Below are positions 24,789 to 35,688 of a DNA stretch of 64,000 nucleotides, in pieces. The stretch is from Hedera helix (lineage: Eukaryota > Streptophyta > Magnoliopsida > Apiales > Araliaceae), in NCBI GenBank assembly GCA_947179155.2, contig OX359278.1, positions 27,278,297-27,342,296 on the forward strand. Direction: 5' to 3'. The notes beneath the pieces are model-generated. The model did no database searches. It was not told where the DNA came from and was given only the letters and a program-made list of their open reading frames with translations. Within the stretch, counting starts at the first letter, position 1, and each line of letters starts with the position of its first letter. A program made the translations under genes and the position numbers.

Positions 24789-27237
24789 GGATGTGTGTAT
24801 ATCATGTTTTGGTATGTGTGGAATGCATAAAAATAGTAGAAATGTCCATATTAAGCTTTACGGGTAAAACCCTAGTCAAGCATGTGATGTTTTATGTTGT
24901 AGTTTGAAATGTACAAGTTGAAAAATGGATTTTTATGGCTAAAAATTTACATACATGAGTTTTAAAGAAAACCCAACTTGAAGCTTTCAAAAATAATGAA
25001 AAACAAAGGAGTTATGACTTTTACTGCAAAGTAGGTCATTTTTAAACCCTAAGTGATTCGATCTTTAAATTTCGTGTAAAACGTTTTCAAAAATGTGATT
25101 GAACCATGGAATATTGTAGAACAAGAAGTTAGGAAGACAACAACACTAAATTGGTGTCATTTGAATGTGTGGAGTTTATTTAATTCATGTTTGAACCATT
25201 AAAACCAAGGAAATTGTGAAGTTAGTTTTCATCTTATCCTTGTGAGCAGTTTTGCGTCTAGTTACATTCAGAATTTGGATTTGTGATATGAAGAGAAATT
25301 GTATAAGAGGAAATTCTGATGAGAATAGACTCAAGAATCACCCCAAAATATTTTAAAATGAAGACGTTATGGCTGTCGGAGTGACTGGAGGTCGGACAAC
25401 CCATTTTAGGGTTTGTGTTATGTTTTGGACGCCCCGACGCCCAGTTGAGCGTCGGGGCATTCAAAACAGAATGTCCAAGTTGTCTGGGTCGGGTTGGGTC
25501 GAGTCGGGTCAGGTCGAGTTTTCTTTGATAAATTAAGTTAAAATAAATGTAAAATGAATGTGTTTGGATATTAAACCAATATATGAAGTTTATTAGTAAC
25601 TAATTGGTAGCTAAATACTTAAAATAAAGGCTAACATTTAATATAATTAAAGAGTTAACTATTGGTATTGTTTGTGATAGAATATTATTAAGTGGTTAAT
25701 AATATTAATATGTGATTAAAAGATTATTAAATGATTATAATATTTGTAAATGATTAAATGTTACTACATTGGTAACAATATTATTAAGTCAATGAAATAT
25801 TATTAAATAAGTAATAATATTTGATAACGAATAAAATATTATTAAATGATTAATAATATTAGATAATGAATAAAATATTATTAAATGATTAATAATATTA
25901 ATAAAGTAATAAAATATTATTAAATGATTAATAATATTAGAAATGTTAATAAAATATTATTAAATTATCAATAATATTATATAAGAGTTTGAACTATATT
26001 AAGTAATTAATATAGGTTTTATGTGATTGAAATATTATCAAGTAATGATAATATTTCCTAAGTGTTTAATATACCCTTAATTATTTAATTATGTGGTTAG
26101 ATATAACATGTATAGATGTTATCATATGAATGCGTATATGATACTAATTTGAAGATCAACTTGATTAATTGTTAGGTTTATCTAAAAGAATTAAATTGAA
26201 TTGGTTAGCAGTAGACCATGCACGAGGCACGTTCTTCTTATCCCTAACTTGTATTTATTGTTGCAAGTATTCTTCAACCTTATTTACGTTGAGCAATTCA
26301 ATTATTGTTGAGCAAGTATATACACTCATAGTTATTTGACAGACTTTTGAGTGAATTAATTATCAAAAATTATTTCACATCATTATTGTATTGTATTCGC
26401 ACATAGTGCCTTTGCAAATGTTATAGTTCTGTAATTTAAGAACTGTTTAAAAATGTCTAAGCTAATTGTTTCAGCTAGACAATGCATGCCTAAATTCATC
26501 AAATTGAATATTTTAAAAGCTTATCCAAACCATTGGTTGGTGTAGATTCTTATAGTAAGACTGAGAATGAACAACCCTAGTTAAAGGGGATTTTTATTTG
26601 TCGGGAAACCGAATTTGCGCAAGAAATCTAAATGTTATGCATATATATAGGATACGAGAGGTTGATCCCCTCAAGTGTTCCACTTTTCGAGGTGTCATAT
26701 ATATGTATGTCTGTTCTACCTTAGTAGCAGTTCATGGTCATTAAAGACCACTTAGTAGTAAAGAGTCAATCCCTTCTTATAATGAAACATTGATTCTTGA
26801 TTTCTTTCCCAACTTTTATTCATTGTTAAAAGCCCTGATGTTATTTCCCTTTTCATCATGATATATCGTATGTTGTTGCTTATAAACTTGCTGAGCCATT
26901 TAGTTGCTCATTCTTGCTATATCATGACTTACTTTCAACTAAACCCGAATGCTCTAAACAAGACAAAGGCAAGGGGAAAGGAAACACTTAGTTTAGTTAA
27001 TGCATGCTAGATTAAATTACTATTATGTAATTTCTTTTGTAAATCTTTTGTATTTCCCTTAAGATATGTAATGTTACGATTAAGGTTAATCGACCTTGGG
27101 AAGTGTAGCCTTTTTATAAGGAACCTTTTGTATTATTCCGCGAACTTTAAATGCAATATATGTATTTAATTGTTAGTAGGTATTGTACAGTGAGAACCAA
27201 ACCCGAGGTTAAAAAACTTGGATTTGGGGTCGTCATA
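23690..27237 (+). mobile_element. Left LTR of element V (3548 bp)
   Basis: It starts TGTAATGAGCACAAATTTCA, a decayed form of the family start, and ends GATTTGGGGTCGTCATA. A TATA box (CTATAAATA) lies near 24421, followed by a leader with CTAGAGAGAAGAAAGTGAGA. A TA microsatellite is at 24740-24784, and an array of about 38-bp TTATTAAATGATTAATAATA units is at 25680-25980. The paired block CTTGCTGAGCCATTTAGTTG near 26887 recurs at the matching place in the right LTR and, inverted, in LTRs X and Z. Confidence 0.75.
25680..25980. repeat. A/T-rich tandem repeat of about 38 bp in LTR V
   Basis: About six units of the type AAAATATTATTAAATGATTA-ATAATATTAGATAATGAAT, each with inverted AATATTATTAA/TTAATAATATT halves. 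This corresponds in position to the larger arrays in LTRs Y and Z, but with a different unit. Confidence 0.75.
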
Positions 27238-27260
27238 GGTTGGTATCAGAGTTGTAGGTT
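27238..27260 (+). promoter_or_regulatory. Primer binding site for initiator tRNA-Met
   Basis: Three bases after the LTR end, TGGTATCAGAG (27241-27251) matches the first 11 bases of the binding site complementary to the 3' end of plant initiator tRNA-Met. This fixes the 5' LTR and the plus-strand orientation of element V. Confidence 0.85.
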
Positions 27261-27478
27261 AGAAACGTTAGGATTGTGAAACCTAGGTTATAACCTTAGT
27301 ATTAAACTCATATCGAGTGCGTTAGGAGATGAATCGGGGAGATTCATCATTTTGGGTATTTTTGGAGATGGATTGAGAAAATCCATCGAGCCGAGATGTA
27401 CATGATAAAATATCATTTTATTTCATTAGTGAATATGTTTTATTGCTGTACTAACATGTGTTATTTTTATGATATAGG

Positions 27479-28110
27479 ATGACAGAGATTGGACAGTCTA
27501 GTAATGCTGTGGAGGAGGTGATATACACGAATATCTATATAGATATCGCACAACCGTTGATGGCTGCACCTAACGAGGAGCCTGAGTCAGATCCCGAGGA
27601 GGGAGACCACGAGGAGCCCGTCCAGGGCAGAGTGATGAGGCCATATAGTGAGGATGAGGCCGAGGAGACTGAGGATGATGAGGATGAGGAGCTAGCAGAG
27701 TACGCTGATGGCATGGGCACTACTGCTAGTGACATCATCGATACACTGACTACGGCGAACGACGAGCTAGAGGAGAGCGTTCAGCACCTAGAGGAGCAGA
27801 ACTAGATTCATCAGCAGACTGAGGATCAGTATGGGGATACAACTTACTTGTTCTCTGACGAGAACATGGAGTTGAAGGCGAGGATGGCCGAGATGGAGGC
27901 TAAATTAATAGCAGCTGAGTTGAAGATTCAGCAGTCACAGGCAGAGCGGGAGGCCAGTTACAGCTGGCAGTGGATGCGATGATTGATATGGTGATCCAGA
28001 GGGATGCAACTCACGGATATATGCTAGAGCTAGATGATGAGGTCAGAGAGAAGAGGGTGAAGATAGACAGACTCAGTTTTGTCTATCGCTCATCCTTTGG
28101 TAGATTTTAG
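27479..28110 (+). pseudogene. Acidic coiled-coil protein gene of element V, two breaks, unknown function
   Basis: ATG 27479 lies about 230 bases after the primer binding site, where gag would start. The first 108 codons hold a Glu/Asp-rich stretch (about residues 35-72, with EDEAEETEDDEDEELAEY). After an in-frame TAG at 27803 the same frame runs on with a heptad-like helix (MELKARMAEMEAKLIAAELK) to 27979. The coiled coil then continues one frame over (QLQLAVDAMIDMV ... DDEVREKRVKIDRL), ending TAG at 28108. Total about 210 codons. It has no zinc knuckle, protease or RT. It resembles no Gag I can name, although position suggests a Gag-like or accessory role. The TAG could be a CAG to TAG transition. 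Confidence 0.6.
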
Positions 28111-28147
28111 AGTAGGGTGCACTATTACCCAGCTGAGGAGGGCCAGA

Positions 28148-28718
28148 CCCCTCAAGTGTCCCATTTTTCGAGGTGTTAGATATATGTATGTCTGTTCTAC
28201 TTTAGTAGCAGTTCATGGTCATTAAAGACCACTTAGCAGTTAAGAGTCCATCCCTTCTTATAATGAAACATTGATTCTTGATTTCTTTCTCAACTGTTAT
28301 TCATTGTTGAAAGCTCTGATGTTATTTTCCTTTTCATCATGATATATCGTATGTTGTTGCTTATAAACTTACTGAGCCATTTAGTTGCTCATTCTTGCTA
28401 TATCATGACTTAATTTCAGCTAAGTCCGAATGCTCTAAACAAGATAAATGTAAGGGGAAAGCAAACGCTTAGTTTAGTTAATGCATGATAGATCAAATTA
28501 CTGTTACGTAATTTATTTTGTAAATCTTTTGTATTTCCCTTAAGATATGTAATGTTACGATTAAGGTTAATCGACCTTGGGAAGTGTAGCCTTTTTATAA
28601 GGAACCTTTTGTATTATTCCGCGAAGTTTAAATACAATATATGTATTTAATTGTTAGTAGGTATTATACAGTGAGAACCAAACCCGATGTTATAGAACTC
28701 GAATTTGGGGTCGTCACA
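28148..28718 (+). mobile_element. Right LTR of element V, truncated to its 3' 571 bp
   Basis: It aligns base for base in length with 26667-27237, starting at CCCCTCAAGTGT and ending GGGGTCGTCACA. The internal region joins it abruptly after GAGGGCCAGA, with no polypurine tract, so a deletion removed the 3' part of the internal region and about 3 kb of LTR. Confidence 0.85.
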
Positions 28719-28769
28719 ACATTCATGCGTGCTCGTTATAATATATATAGTACAACACGCACACTCAAT

Positions 28770-28773
<4 letters not shown>

Positions 28774-28829
<56 letters not shown>
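28774..28829. repeat. (TA)n microsatellite, LTR Z
   Basis: About 56 nt of TA repeats in the U3 part of LTR Z, right of element V. Confidence 0.95.
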
Positions 28830-28833
<4 letters not shown>

Positions 28834-29197
28834 CTCATTACCTTACTTCAAAAACAATTTCACAATAAATTATGAAATTAAAATAAATACAATATATAAT
28901 TTAATATATATTATTTAGGCTATAAATTAAATTATTTAATACATTTACATTAAATAATTCATTTCTCATCAATTATGGAAATAAATCCATTTACCCAAAA
29001 ATACATTATAATAATAATATATTTATTCAATTTCTTATTTAAATAATTTATTGAATTATTTAATTAATATTACACAAAATAATTGTATAATTAAATTACT
29101 CACTTCCATAAATCATTTACAATGATTTATTTAATTATAGAATATATTCATTTAATATATTCAATTACTATTTAAAATTATTCAATTAATTTAATCC

Positions 29198-29199
<2 letters not shown>

Positions 29200-29270
<71 letters not shown>

Positions 29271-29271
29271 C
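29200..29271. repeat. (TA)n microsatellite, LTR Z
   Basis: About 72 nt of TA repeats with a single TG interruption near 29254. Confidence 0.95.
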
Positions 29272-29546
29272 ATATAATATGAAATTAAATATTGTACAAT
29301 ATATATAATTACTATTCTCCCTTAATTAATTTAACTACTTTATATAATTTATAATTATATAAATTACATAATTATTCCTCACAAATAACTTATCAATAAT
29401 TTGTATAAATATTGATTAATGAATATAATCAATATAATAACTAAATTAATTCCACAATAAACCGTTTAATTTAATTCGAATTAATTTAATATTAATCCAT
29501 TTATTTACCACAATTTAATTAACCATTAAATTATGTTACTAAATAT

Positions 29547-29649
<103 letters not shown>

Positions 29650-29933
29650 TATAAATACATATTTACTTTACACGCAACCACGTCGCGTAATTACATAACT
29701 CCACTAATTAATTCTCTTAATCTAATTAGACTTGCTATTAGTCAAGCTTATTGAATTATCACTTTACTCGCTAATTTATCAAAAAAATTGATATCACCAT
29801 ATCTAAGTTAGTCCATTAAATTTGATTTGAATATCTATTTATCTATCACTACTAGGTTATCAAACTCCCACCTTTATTAAATATTAAATATTTTATTTCT
29901 AATTCATTTAAATATCCGGGATATTACATAGAC

Positions 29934-30920
29934 ATTTCCTTGATCAAGCATAGTCCCTTTTAATCCCCCAACCTTGATTAATTAAAATTAATTAAACAAG
30001 AAAACATAGATCCACTTTTTAGGGGAAAGGACATTACATGGGAGGAAATTAGGGATTTGTGTTTTCTAGGCATGCATGGAGCCTTGTGTCAACCTAGCTA
30101 TTTTTCCTCTATTTTCTGCCCCATTTAACCAATATAGGGTTAACTCTTTACCATTTAAACCACATAATGGTTAACTCTCATCAATTTATCAATACATAAA
30201 ATATTTGGGCTCCCCATTGGACTTTGAATTAACTTTCATTGGGCTACAATTTAATTATGTTTGGGCTCCCAATTTACTTCTAATTGGAATACTAGATTAA
30301 TTCTTTTAAGGTCCCCAACAATTAAATCGCTTGGACTCAAGGTTGGGTTATCGAAATTAATTCATTGGGCTAAGGTTGCCCTTATTTACTAAATCATTGG
30401 ACTTGGAATTAATTCCACCATTATTGGACTCCTCTAACTTACATTGGGTCTCTAATTGAATTAGGTTGGGCCAATTAATACAATCTATAACAATTTGATC
30501 ATAAGCTTTTAATGAATATAGGGTTTGGGCTAATTAAATCAAATTTCACCCCAAGGGAAAATTTGTTAAATCTTTCTTATGAACCAAGGGTAAAATGGTC
30601 TCTAGGTGATTATTAGGACATTATGGTCACTTCAAAATACTCTAGGGCAAAATGGTCATCTCGCATTTTCTCTAGACTTTCATTTTATGGAAACTTTTCA
30701 TTTATGGAAAGTTCCTAAACTTTTCATTAATGGAAAGTTTCTTCCTCACATCTATTTCGTATCTACGAATAGTGATTTCCCCTAAAGTTTTCATTCTACA
30801 ATAGAACTTTTATTCCTTTTATTAATCATCTATCGATTTACTAATGCTAGGTTTTTATAACTTAACTTTTAATCGCGTTCAATTATATTTTTAAACCTCA
30901 TAAAAATTCAGGATATTATA
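29934..30920 (-). mobile_element. LTR Y, U3 part upstream of its TATA box
   Basis: It starts on the minus strand at 30920 with TATAATATCCTGAATTTTT, a variant of the family start, and runs to the TAGAC duplication, where LTR Z interrupts. The repeated TTGGGCT/GGGCTAA blocks are those of U3 in fragment T and element V. It joins 20333 when Z is removed. Confidence 0.65.
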
Positions 30921-30955
30921 GTCACCCCTACTTATAAGAATTTCATCCTCGAAAT
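30921..30955 (-). pseudogene. Last codons of Tekay-like pol beside LTR Y
   Basis: On the minus strand AATTTCGAGGATGAAATTCT encodes NFEDEIL, the conserved end of Del/Tekay chromovirus pol, followed by purine-rich ATAAGTAGGGG and then the LTR start. This is the best support in the window for assigning the long-LTR family to Tekay/Del. Only the tail is present. Confidence 0.65.
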
Positions 30956-31068
30956 TACAACACATATATCCCTACTTATTTCATTCACCAAAACTAGGTT
31001 TTACCTCAACCTTTAATTAATCATATTTGATTTCTTCTACAAATCTCGTAAATATCCGGGGTATTACA
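30956..31068 (-). mobile_element. Start of another LTR (W) of the same family
   Basis: On the minus strand TGTAATACCCCGGATATTTA starts at 31068. About 110 bp of U3-like sequence follow before the pol tail of element Y. The remainder of W is not identified; a deletion or nested insertion at about 30956 is likely. The 90 bases to its right (31069-31160) are unassigned. Confidence 0.5.
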
Positions 31069-31160
31069 CATGTCGCATTAGAGTCGGGATGTGTAGTTTC
31101 TTAGGGGATTAGGTAATCACTCCCTAACAAGCCCTAACTCCTAAGGCATATTTTTAATGC

Positions 31161-31749
31161 GGATTTTTCCAAGTTCTTGGAGGTGCTAAAGAAGTTTCAC
31201 ATAAATATTCCATTCCCAGAAGCTTTGGAACAGATGCCAAGCTATATGAAGTTCATGAAAGACATTTTGTCTAATAAACAAAAGCTTGATGACTATGAAA
31301 TGGTAACATTGACAGAGGAATGCACTGTAATCCTTTTGAAAAAGCTTCCTCCAAAGTTAAAGGATCCTGAAAGTTTCATTATTCCATGTTCCATCAGAAA
31401 CGAATTTAATGGAAATTTTTTATGCAATTTCAAGCATCAATTTGATACCCCTGTCAATTTACAAGAAGCTAGGGTTGAATGAAGCAAAACCCACTAGTGT
31501 TACTCTGCAGTTGATAAACAGGTCACTGACATACCCAAAGGGAGTGGTGGAAGATGTGTTAGTGAAAGTTAACAAATTTATTTTTCATGCAAACTTTATA
31601 GTACTCAACTTCGAGGAGGATTGGGAAGTGCCTATTATCTTGGGGCATCCATTTCTAGCCATTGGGAGAACTATCATAGATGTCCAAAAAGGAGAGTTCA
31701 CCATGAGGGTGTCAGATCAAGAGATAACATTCAACGTGTTCAAGCCTAT
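31161..31749 (+). pseudogene. Athila-lineage Ty3 gag-pol: protease region, frameshifted, cut by CACTA
   Basis: The frame reads FSKFLEVLKKFHINIPFPEALEQMPSYMKF, then LTEECTVILLKKLPPKLKDP and, one frame over after about 31435, SSINLIPLSIYKKLGL ... PIILGHPFLAIGRTIIDVQKGEFTM ... FNVFKP. This order is that of the Gag-protease junction and aspartic protease of Athila elements. The catalytic Asp position reads Asn (LCN) and a 1-nt deletion follows it, so the protease is dead. The 5' end is missing (truncated near 31160). It continues after the CACTA insertion at 54971. Confidence 0.85.
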
Positions 31750-31775
31750 CACTACAAAAAAAATGGACATTTGAC
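31750..31775 (+). repeat. Left terminal inverted repeat of the CACTA element
   Basis: CACTACAAAAAAAATGGACA, then TTTGAC. The CACTA plus A-run plus TGG form is diagnostic for the superfamily. It pairs with the complement of about 54940-54967. Confidence 0.85.
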
Positions 31776-31789
31776 AATGAATTTTTGGG

Positions 31790-32150
31790 CAACGATTTAT
31801 AAAATCGTTGCAAAAAATGCATGTTTAGTAACGAAATTTGTCATTCGTTGAAGATTTTGATAGACTTTCATTTTTCGCAACAAATTTCATAGGTCGTTGC
31901 CAATTCGTTGGCGGGAAGAAAAAAAATCCGCCTATTTACTTTTTTGTTGTTGTCAATTTGTTGCTAATTCTTGATGGATATTCGACAATGATTTTTATCA
32001 TTGCCAAAAATGTATATTTAGCAACGAAATTTGTCATTTGTTACAGTTTGTAAAATGTTTTCATTTTTCGTAACGAATTTTATAGGTCGTTGCAAAATAT
32101 CGTTGCTAGTTCGTTACAAAATTTCGTTGCCAATTCGTTGGCATATTATG
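31790..32150. repeat. Left subterminal repeats of the CACTA element
   Basis: Many short direct and inverted copies of TTCGTTGC / GCAACGAA and CGTTGCAAAA. Such arrays bind the regulatory transposase (TNPA-like) in En/Spm elements. The short ORFs crossing here are not genes. Confidence 0.8.
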
Positions 32151-32950
32151 ATTCATTATACCAAGTCCCTCATGCTAATCAAATTTTGATTCATTATAAT
32201 TTGTGATTTTTTTATGAATTTAGTAAGAGAGAAATTCCTTCACTGAAGTTGAACTTATGAATGACAAATGAACCACTAAATTATAATGAATTTCTAAATT
32301 ATTCTTTTTAATTTATTATTTTATTATATTGTTAACTTATTATACTAACAAAATATTAATTGAATATCTCATTAAAATATAAATAACAAAAAAGTTCACA
32401 TAAATTTTATATATACTAAATGAGAAACTAATTATTATATCATTTCAAAAGAATATATTATATACAAAGCTAGTATAGCCAATATATACACACTAAAATA
32501 TTACAAAACTTATTATCAAAAGCAAGTGTCATATCACCTACAATATGTATTCACAAATATTACACAAGGATTAAAATCTCTAGCTATAAGGCATGGTAAT
32601 TGTCAGCTCCTCATTATCTTCGTCTTCAAGCAAGTCAAGGTTGAGCCTTTAACTTCATACTGCAAGAAAAGTATCAAAACTCAAATTTGCAAATATGAAT
32701 AACAAAAGATTAACTGGCTAAACACAAATTAAGAAAAACAGTTCAACAAAATGAGAGAGATCAAAATATAACGATCCCCAAAATTAAAATGTTCATTTTG
32801 CTAGATGATAGATGAATTTATATTGAAATAAGAAAAATTGCACTACATTGAGTTAACCTTATCAGTACTATATCGTCAAGACATATCAGTACATACAACT
32901 TTAAGATTCAGAAACATATTGTCAAGGCATAACAGTTCTGTATTCGTCAC
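32151..32950. other. CACTA interior, no assigned gene
   Basis: AT-rich and without a recognisable gene. On the minus strand at about 32660-32580 a T-rich run ending TTGCAG precedes a frame ending LLEDEDNEELTITMPYS and a stop. This might be an exon of a captured gene, but I cannot place it. Confidence 0.35.
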
Positions 32951-33060
32951 CTATCCTTTACACTGAAACATGGCTCCATGATCTCAAGCTTGGCAACTAT
33001 ATTTGCAACAAAACTCTTTACAATGTTGTTTAAGTACACCATTGTTGTCTTCCCTATAAG
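32951..33060 (-). pseudogene. Captured exon of cysteine synthase / O-acetylserine (thiol) lyase
   Basis: The 110-nt minus-strand exon is bounded by an acceptor (CATTTGACAG before 33060) and a donor (AG then GTGACG after 32951). It reads LIGKTTMVYLNNIVKSFVAN then IVAKLEIMEPCFSVKDR. Plant OASTL proteins, which make cysteine from O-acetylserine and sulfide with pyridoxal phosphate, have near the N-terminus LIG.TP.VYLN..., with the PLP-binding lysine in SVKDR. The lysine is kept, but NTP is changed to KTT and CSSVKD to CFSVKD. The exon boundary after KD-R (phase 2) fits the gene family. No neighbouring OASTL exon is convincing, so this is a captured fragment. Confidence 0.8.
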
Positions 33061-33367
33061 CTGTCAAATGTAATAAACTAGAAAATACAAATAACGTGAC
33101 ACAAAGGTGACTTCAGTTAAATAAATAAATAGGAGACATAACTGATTAACAAAGTTTAAATTTTCGATCCGCATGTCACCAGTTAAAGTCCCTTTACTGA
33201 TAATATTAATAGAATATCAAAATGGCTTAAATGTGTATGATTGACAGAATAGTTTAGCATATTGATAATCTACAGTTCCAGAGATGAAATAGTGGTGCAT
33301 AATTTACTCACATGTTAGATATCTGAGGCTATGTGTTAGTTCCCAGAGGCACATAAGTGATCTAGAA

Positions 33368-33391
33368 GGGGGGGGGGGGGGGGGAGGGGGG
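33368..33391. repeat. Poly-G tract near the LTR edge
   Basis: Seventeen G, one A, six G. On the minus strand it is the C-run that typically precedes the end of SIRE-type LTRs; copy number may be affected by sequencing. Confidence 0.9.
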
Positions 33392-34946
33392 TTGAATAGA
33401 TCTCTTAAAAACTTTTTACTTAAAAAGTGTATGATATTACCTAATAGTTTATTTAATCAAGATTGATTTGCACAGCGAAACATTAGTTTGAAAACTCCCC
33501 TTAAAGATTTGTAAAACTTTTTAGTTGAGTTTAGACTGTATTGAAGATTGCCATTTATCAAGTAAACTAATCATAGCAGATATATATCTATTTATGACAG
33601 AATGTAAATGACACTAGAGAGTTTAAGTGGTTCGGAGACTGAATAACTCATACTCCACTATTCTACTTCAACGAGTAGGAAATCCGCTAAGGATGGTTCA
33701 CACAGAACTCTTTAAGTCCAGCAGGCCTGGAATCTTTGGCTCACAAGGAACCCTTCAAACCTAACATGTTTGTCTAGTTTAGTCACTAAGACAAGGACAC
33801 AAGTAGACTTGGCTCCTTTAGTCACTAAGACAAGGACACAAATGCCCTCTTCAAGTCCAGCAGACTTGGCTCCTTGTTTGTTGATAGATGTTGGAGTTGC
33901 TACTGAGTTGTACTTTCAGTTCCATTGTCTTTAAATACTCAGTAGCAGGATGTGATCATACTTGAAATGATATTGAGTTAGGCAATTATGTTTGGCTTCT
34001 TTATGTACTTAATATCTTCTTGTGATCACTCATTGTGCTGCTAAGCTTTGGTAATTCAGCTCCTTTGGTAATTGATAACTTCTCGAGACGAACTTCTGAG
34101 ATGACTGTGAAGTTCCTTCCTTTTGGTACTCAGTTGTTCCTTCTTATCATTGACAGTTCATAGCTTTTCGAGATGAGCTTCTGAGATGACTATGAAGCTC
34201 CTTCCTTTTGGTACTCAGTCATTAGCATGTCTGTATCAAGTTGGCATTTAGGCTTCTCTCTATCATGTGCTTAGCAGCTTATAACACTTTTCTTGTAATA
34301 GAGTCATATCTCTCTATGTCTCTCTCAATTCAGTTTTAGTTCAGCATATTCATTTTTTTTTGTTTCATTTTACGATTCTGTTGTTGTTCACCATCCACTC
34401 TTTTTTTTTAACAACTCTTTTTCATCCCTGTGAACATCTATGCTTTTATATGTTTGTGCATATTTTACTAATGGAAAAGGTCCGTTGGATTCCTTTGGCA
34501 TTGTGCAAATCCTTGATATCTTTAAAGTTAACTTTCTGTTGCTTGTGTCAGTGCTTTTCCTTTTTCTGACATATGTTCTGTCACATCAAATTGTAGCTTC
34601 GCTTTCTGCATTTTTAGCCGTTGCACTTCCAGAGTTGTTTATTAAAGATTATTATATTCTTTGATATATTTAATTTTCTGATCCATCATTAAATATCTTC
34701 CTTGACTTCGATAACCAGCTGCTTTATAGATTTCAGAGATGTCCCATTAGTCAGACTATTCTCACCATCCTTCTGAGCAGTAGGTCCTGACTTATAGTTA
34801 TTTAGACACAAAGTCTTCTGTGACTCTGACATGCATATGATTTTGAACAGCACTTAATCTTTCTTTAATCTGGTTAAGGAATATTCTCTTTTCTCTCACA
34901 CCATATTGCAGTTCTGTTAATTTACTGGTTCTGATCTTTACAGTGA

Positions 34947-35688
34947 ATTCGTAGAGTGGTTGTCTGATCATTCTGACTTTACGAATTCAGCTCTATGATT
35001 GTTACTTGAAGTAAGTCAAGTAAAACGTTGAGTTGGAGCGATCTTCTATCTCACTCAACGATCTTTCTACTTTGTTCAGATCGTAGAGTTACTGACTGTA
35101 GTGCTTTGCTTTGCAATTTCGTTCTACGATCTTATCCTTCTGTTCAAATCGTAGAGTTGCTGATTGCAGTGCTTCTCCTTGCCATTTATGGGCTTCTCAG
35201 TGGAATCGTTGAGTTGTTGTCTTCTTTAGCACACATTTTATTTTTACTCAACGATTATACCATGTGTAGAACAATTGTCTGCATTGTCTTGTCTTCTGGT
35301 TTCACTCTATGATTTTGCCTATCTGTACAAATCGTAGAGTTCTCGTATGTGCTTGCTCTTCGAATTCACTCTACGATCTGTGCATATCGTAGAGTACATT
35401 TCTTCTCTGATTCTACGTTTCCTGAAGGCTTACTAAGCTGTCTGTTCGATGATCGTAGAGTTCTGCTCTACATTTTGTACTTGATCAATTCTTCAATTTA
35501 GCTTGTATATTCTGTAAAACTCTTGTACAACTGTCTCTCCTTGATGATCGTAGAGTTATCCTGGTATGGAGTCGTATAGTCCACTCTACGAATAGACCTA
35601 TTGCTGTGAAGTCGTAGAGTCTACTCTACGAACAGACTAAATCGTTGAGTCTTCTTTGCTTGGAGTCGTAGAGTCCATTCTACGATCA
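34947..35688. repeat. Cluster of TCGTAGAGT / ACTCTACGA motifs
   Basis: More than fifteen direct and inverted copies of a 9-10 nt motif (ATCGTAGAGT, its complement ACTCTACGAT, and TCGTTGAGT variants) lie within 740 bp of the SIRE-type LTR, spaced irregularly at about 20-60 nt. Many are arranged as inverted pairs that would form hairpins in RNA. Confidence 0.8.

Larger units (their letters stand above)
23690..28718 (+). mobile_element. Element V: non-autonomous or deleted Ty3 element with TSD ACATT
   Basis: ACATT flanks both sides (23685-23689 and 28719-28723). The left LTR is 23690-27237, followed by a tRNA-Met primer binding site, a coding relic, and only the last 571 bp of the right LTR (28148-28718). 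These 571 bp match 26667-27237 in register, with few differences. Pol, the polypurine tract and the first part of the right LTR are absent, so the element has a large internal deletion or was built without pol. It is nested in solo LTR Z in the opposite orientation. Confidence 0.8.

Noticed and set aside
32580..32665. Second cysteine synthase exon (frame ending LTITMPYS)
   Set aside because: A few residues resemble the LIITMP part of OASTL, but the upstream residues do not match and the frame ends in a stop; too weak to claim.
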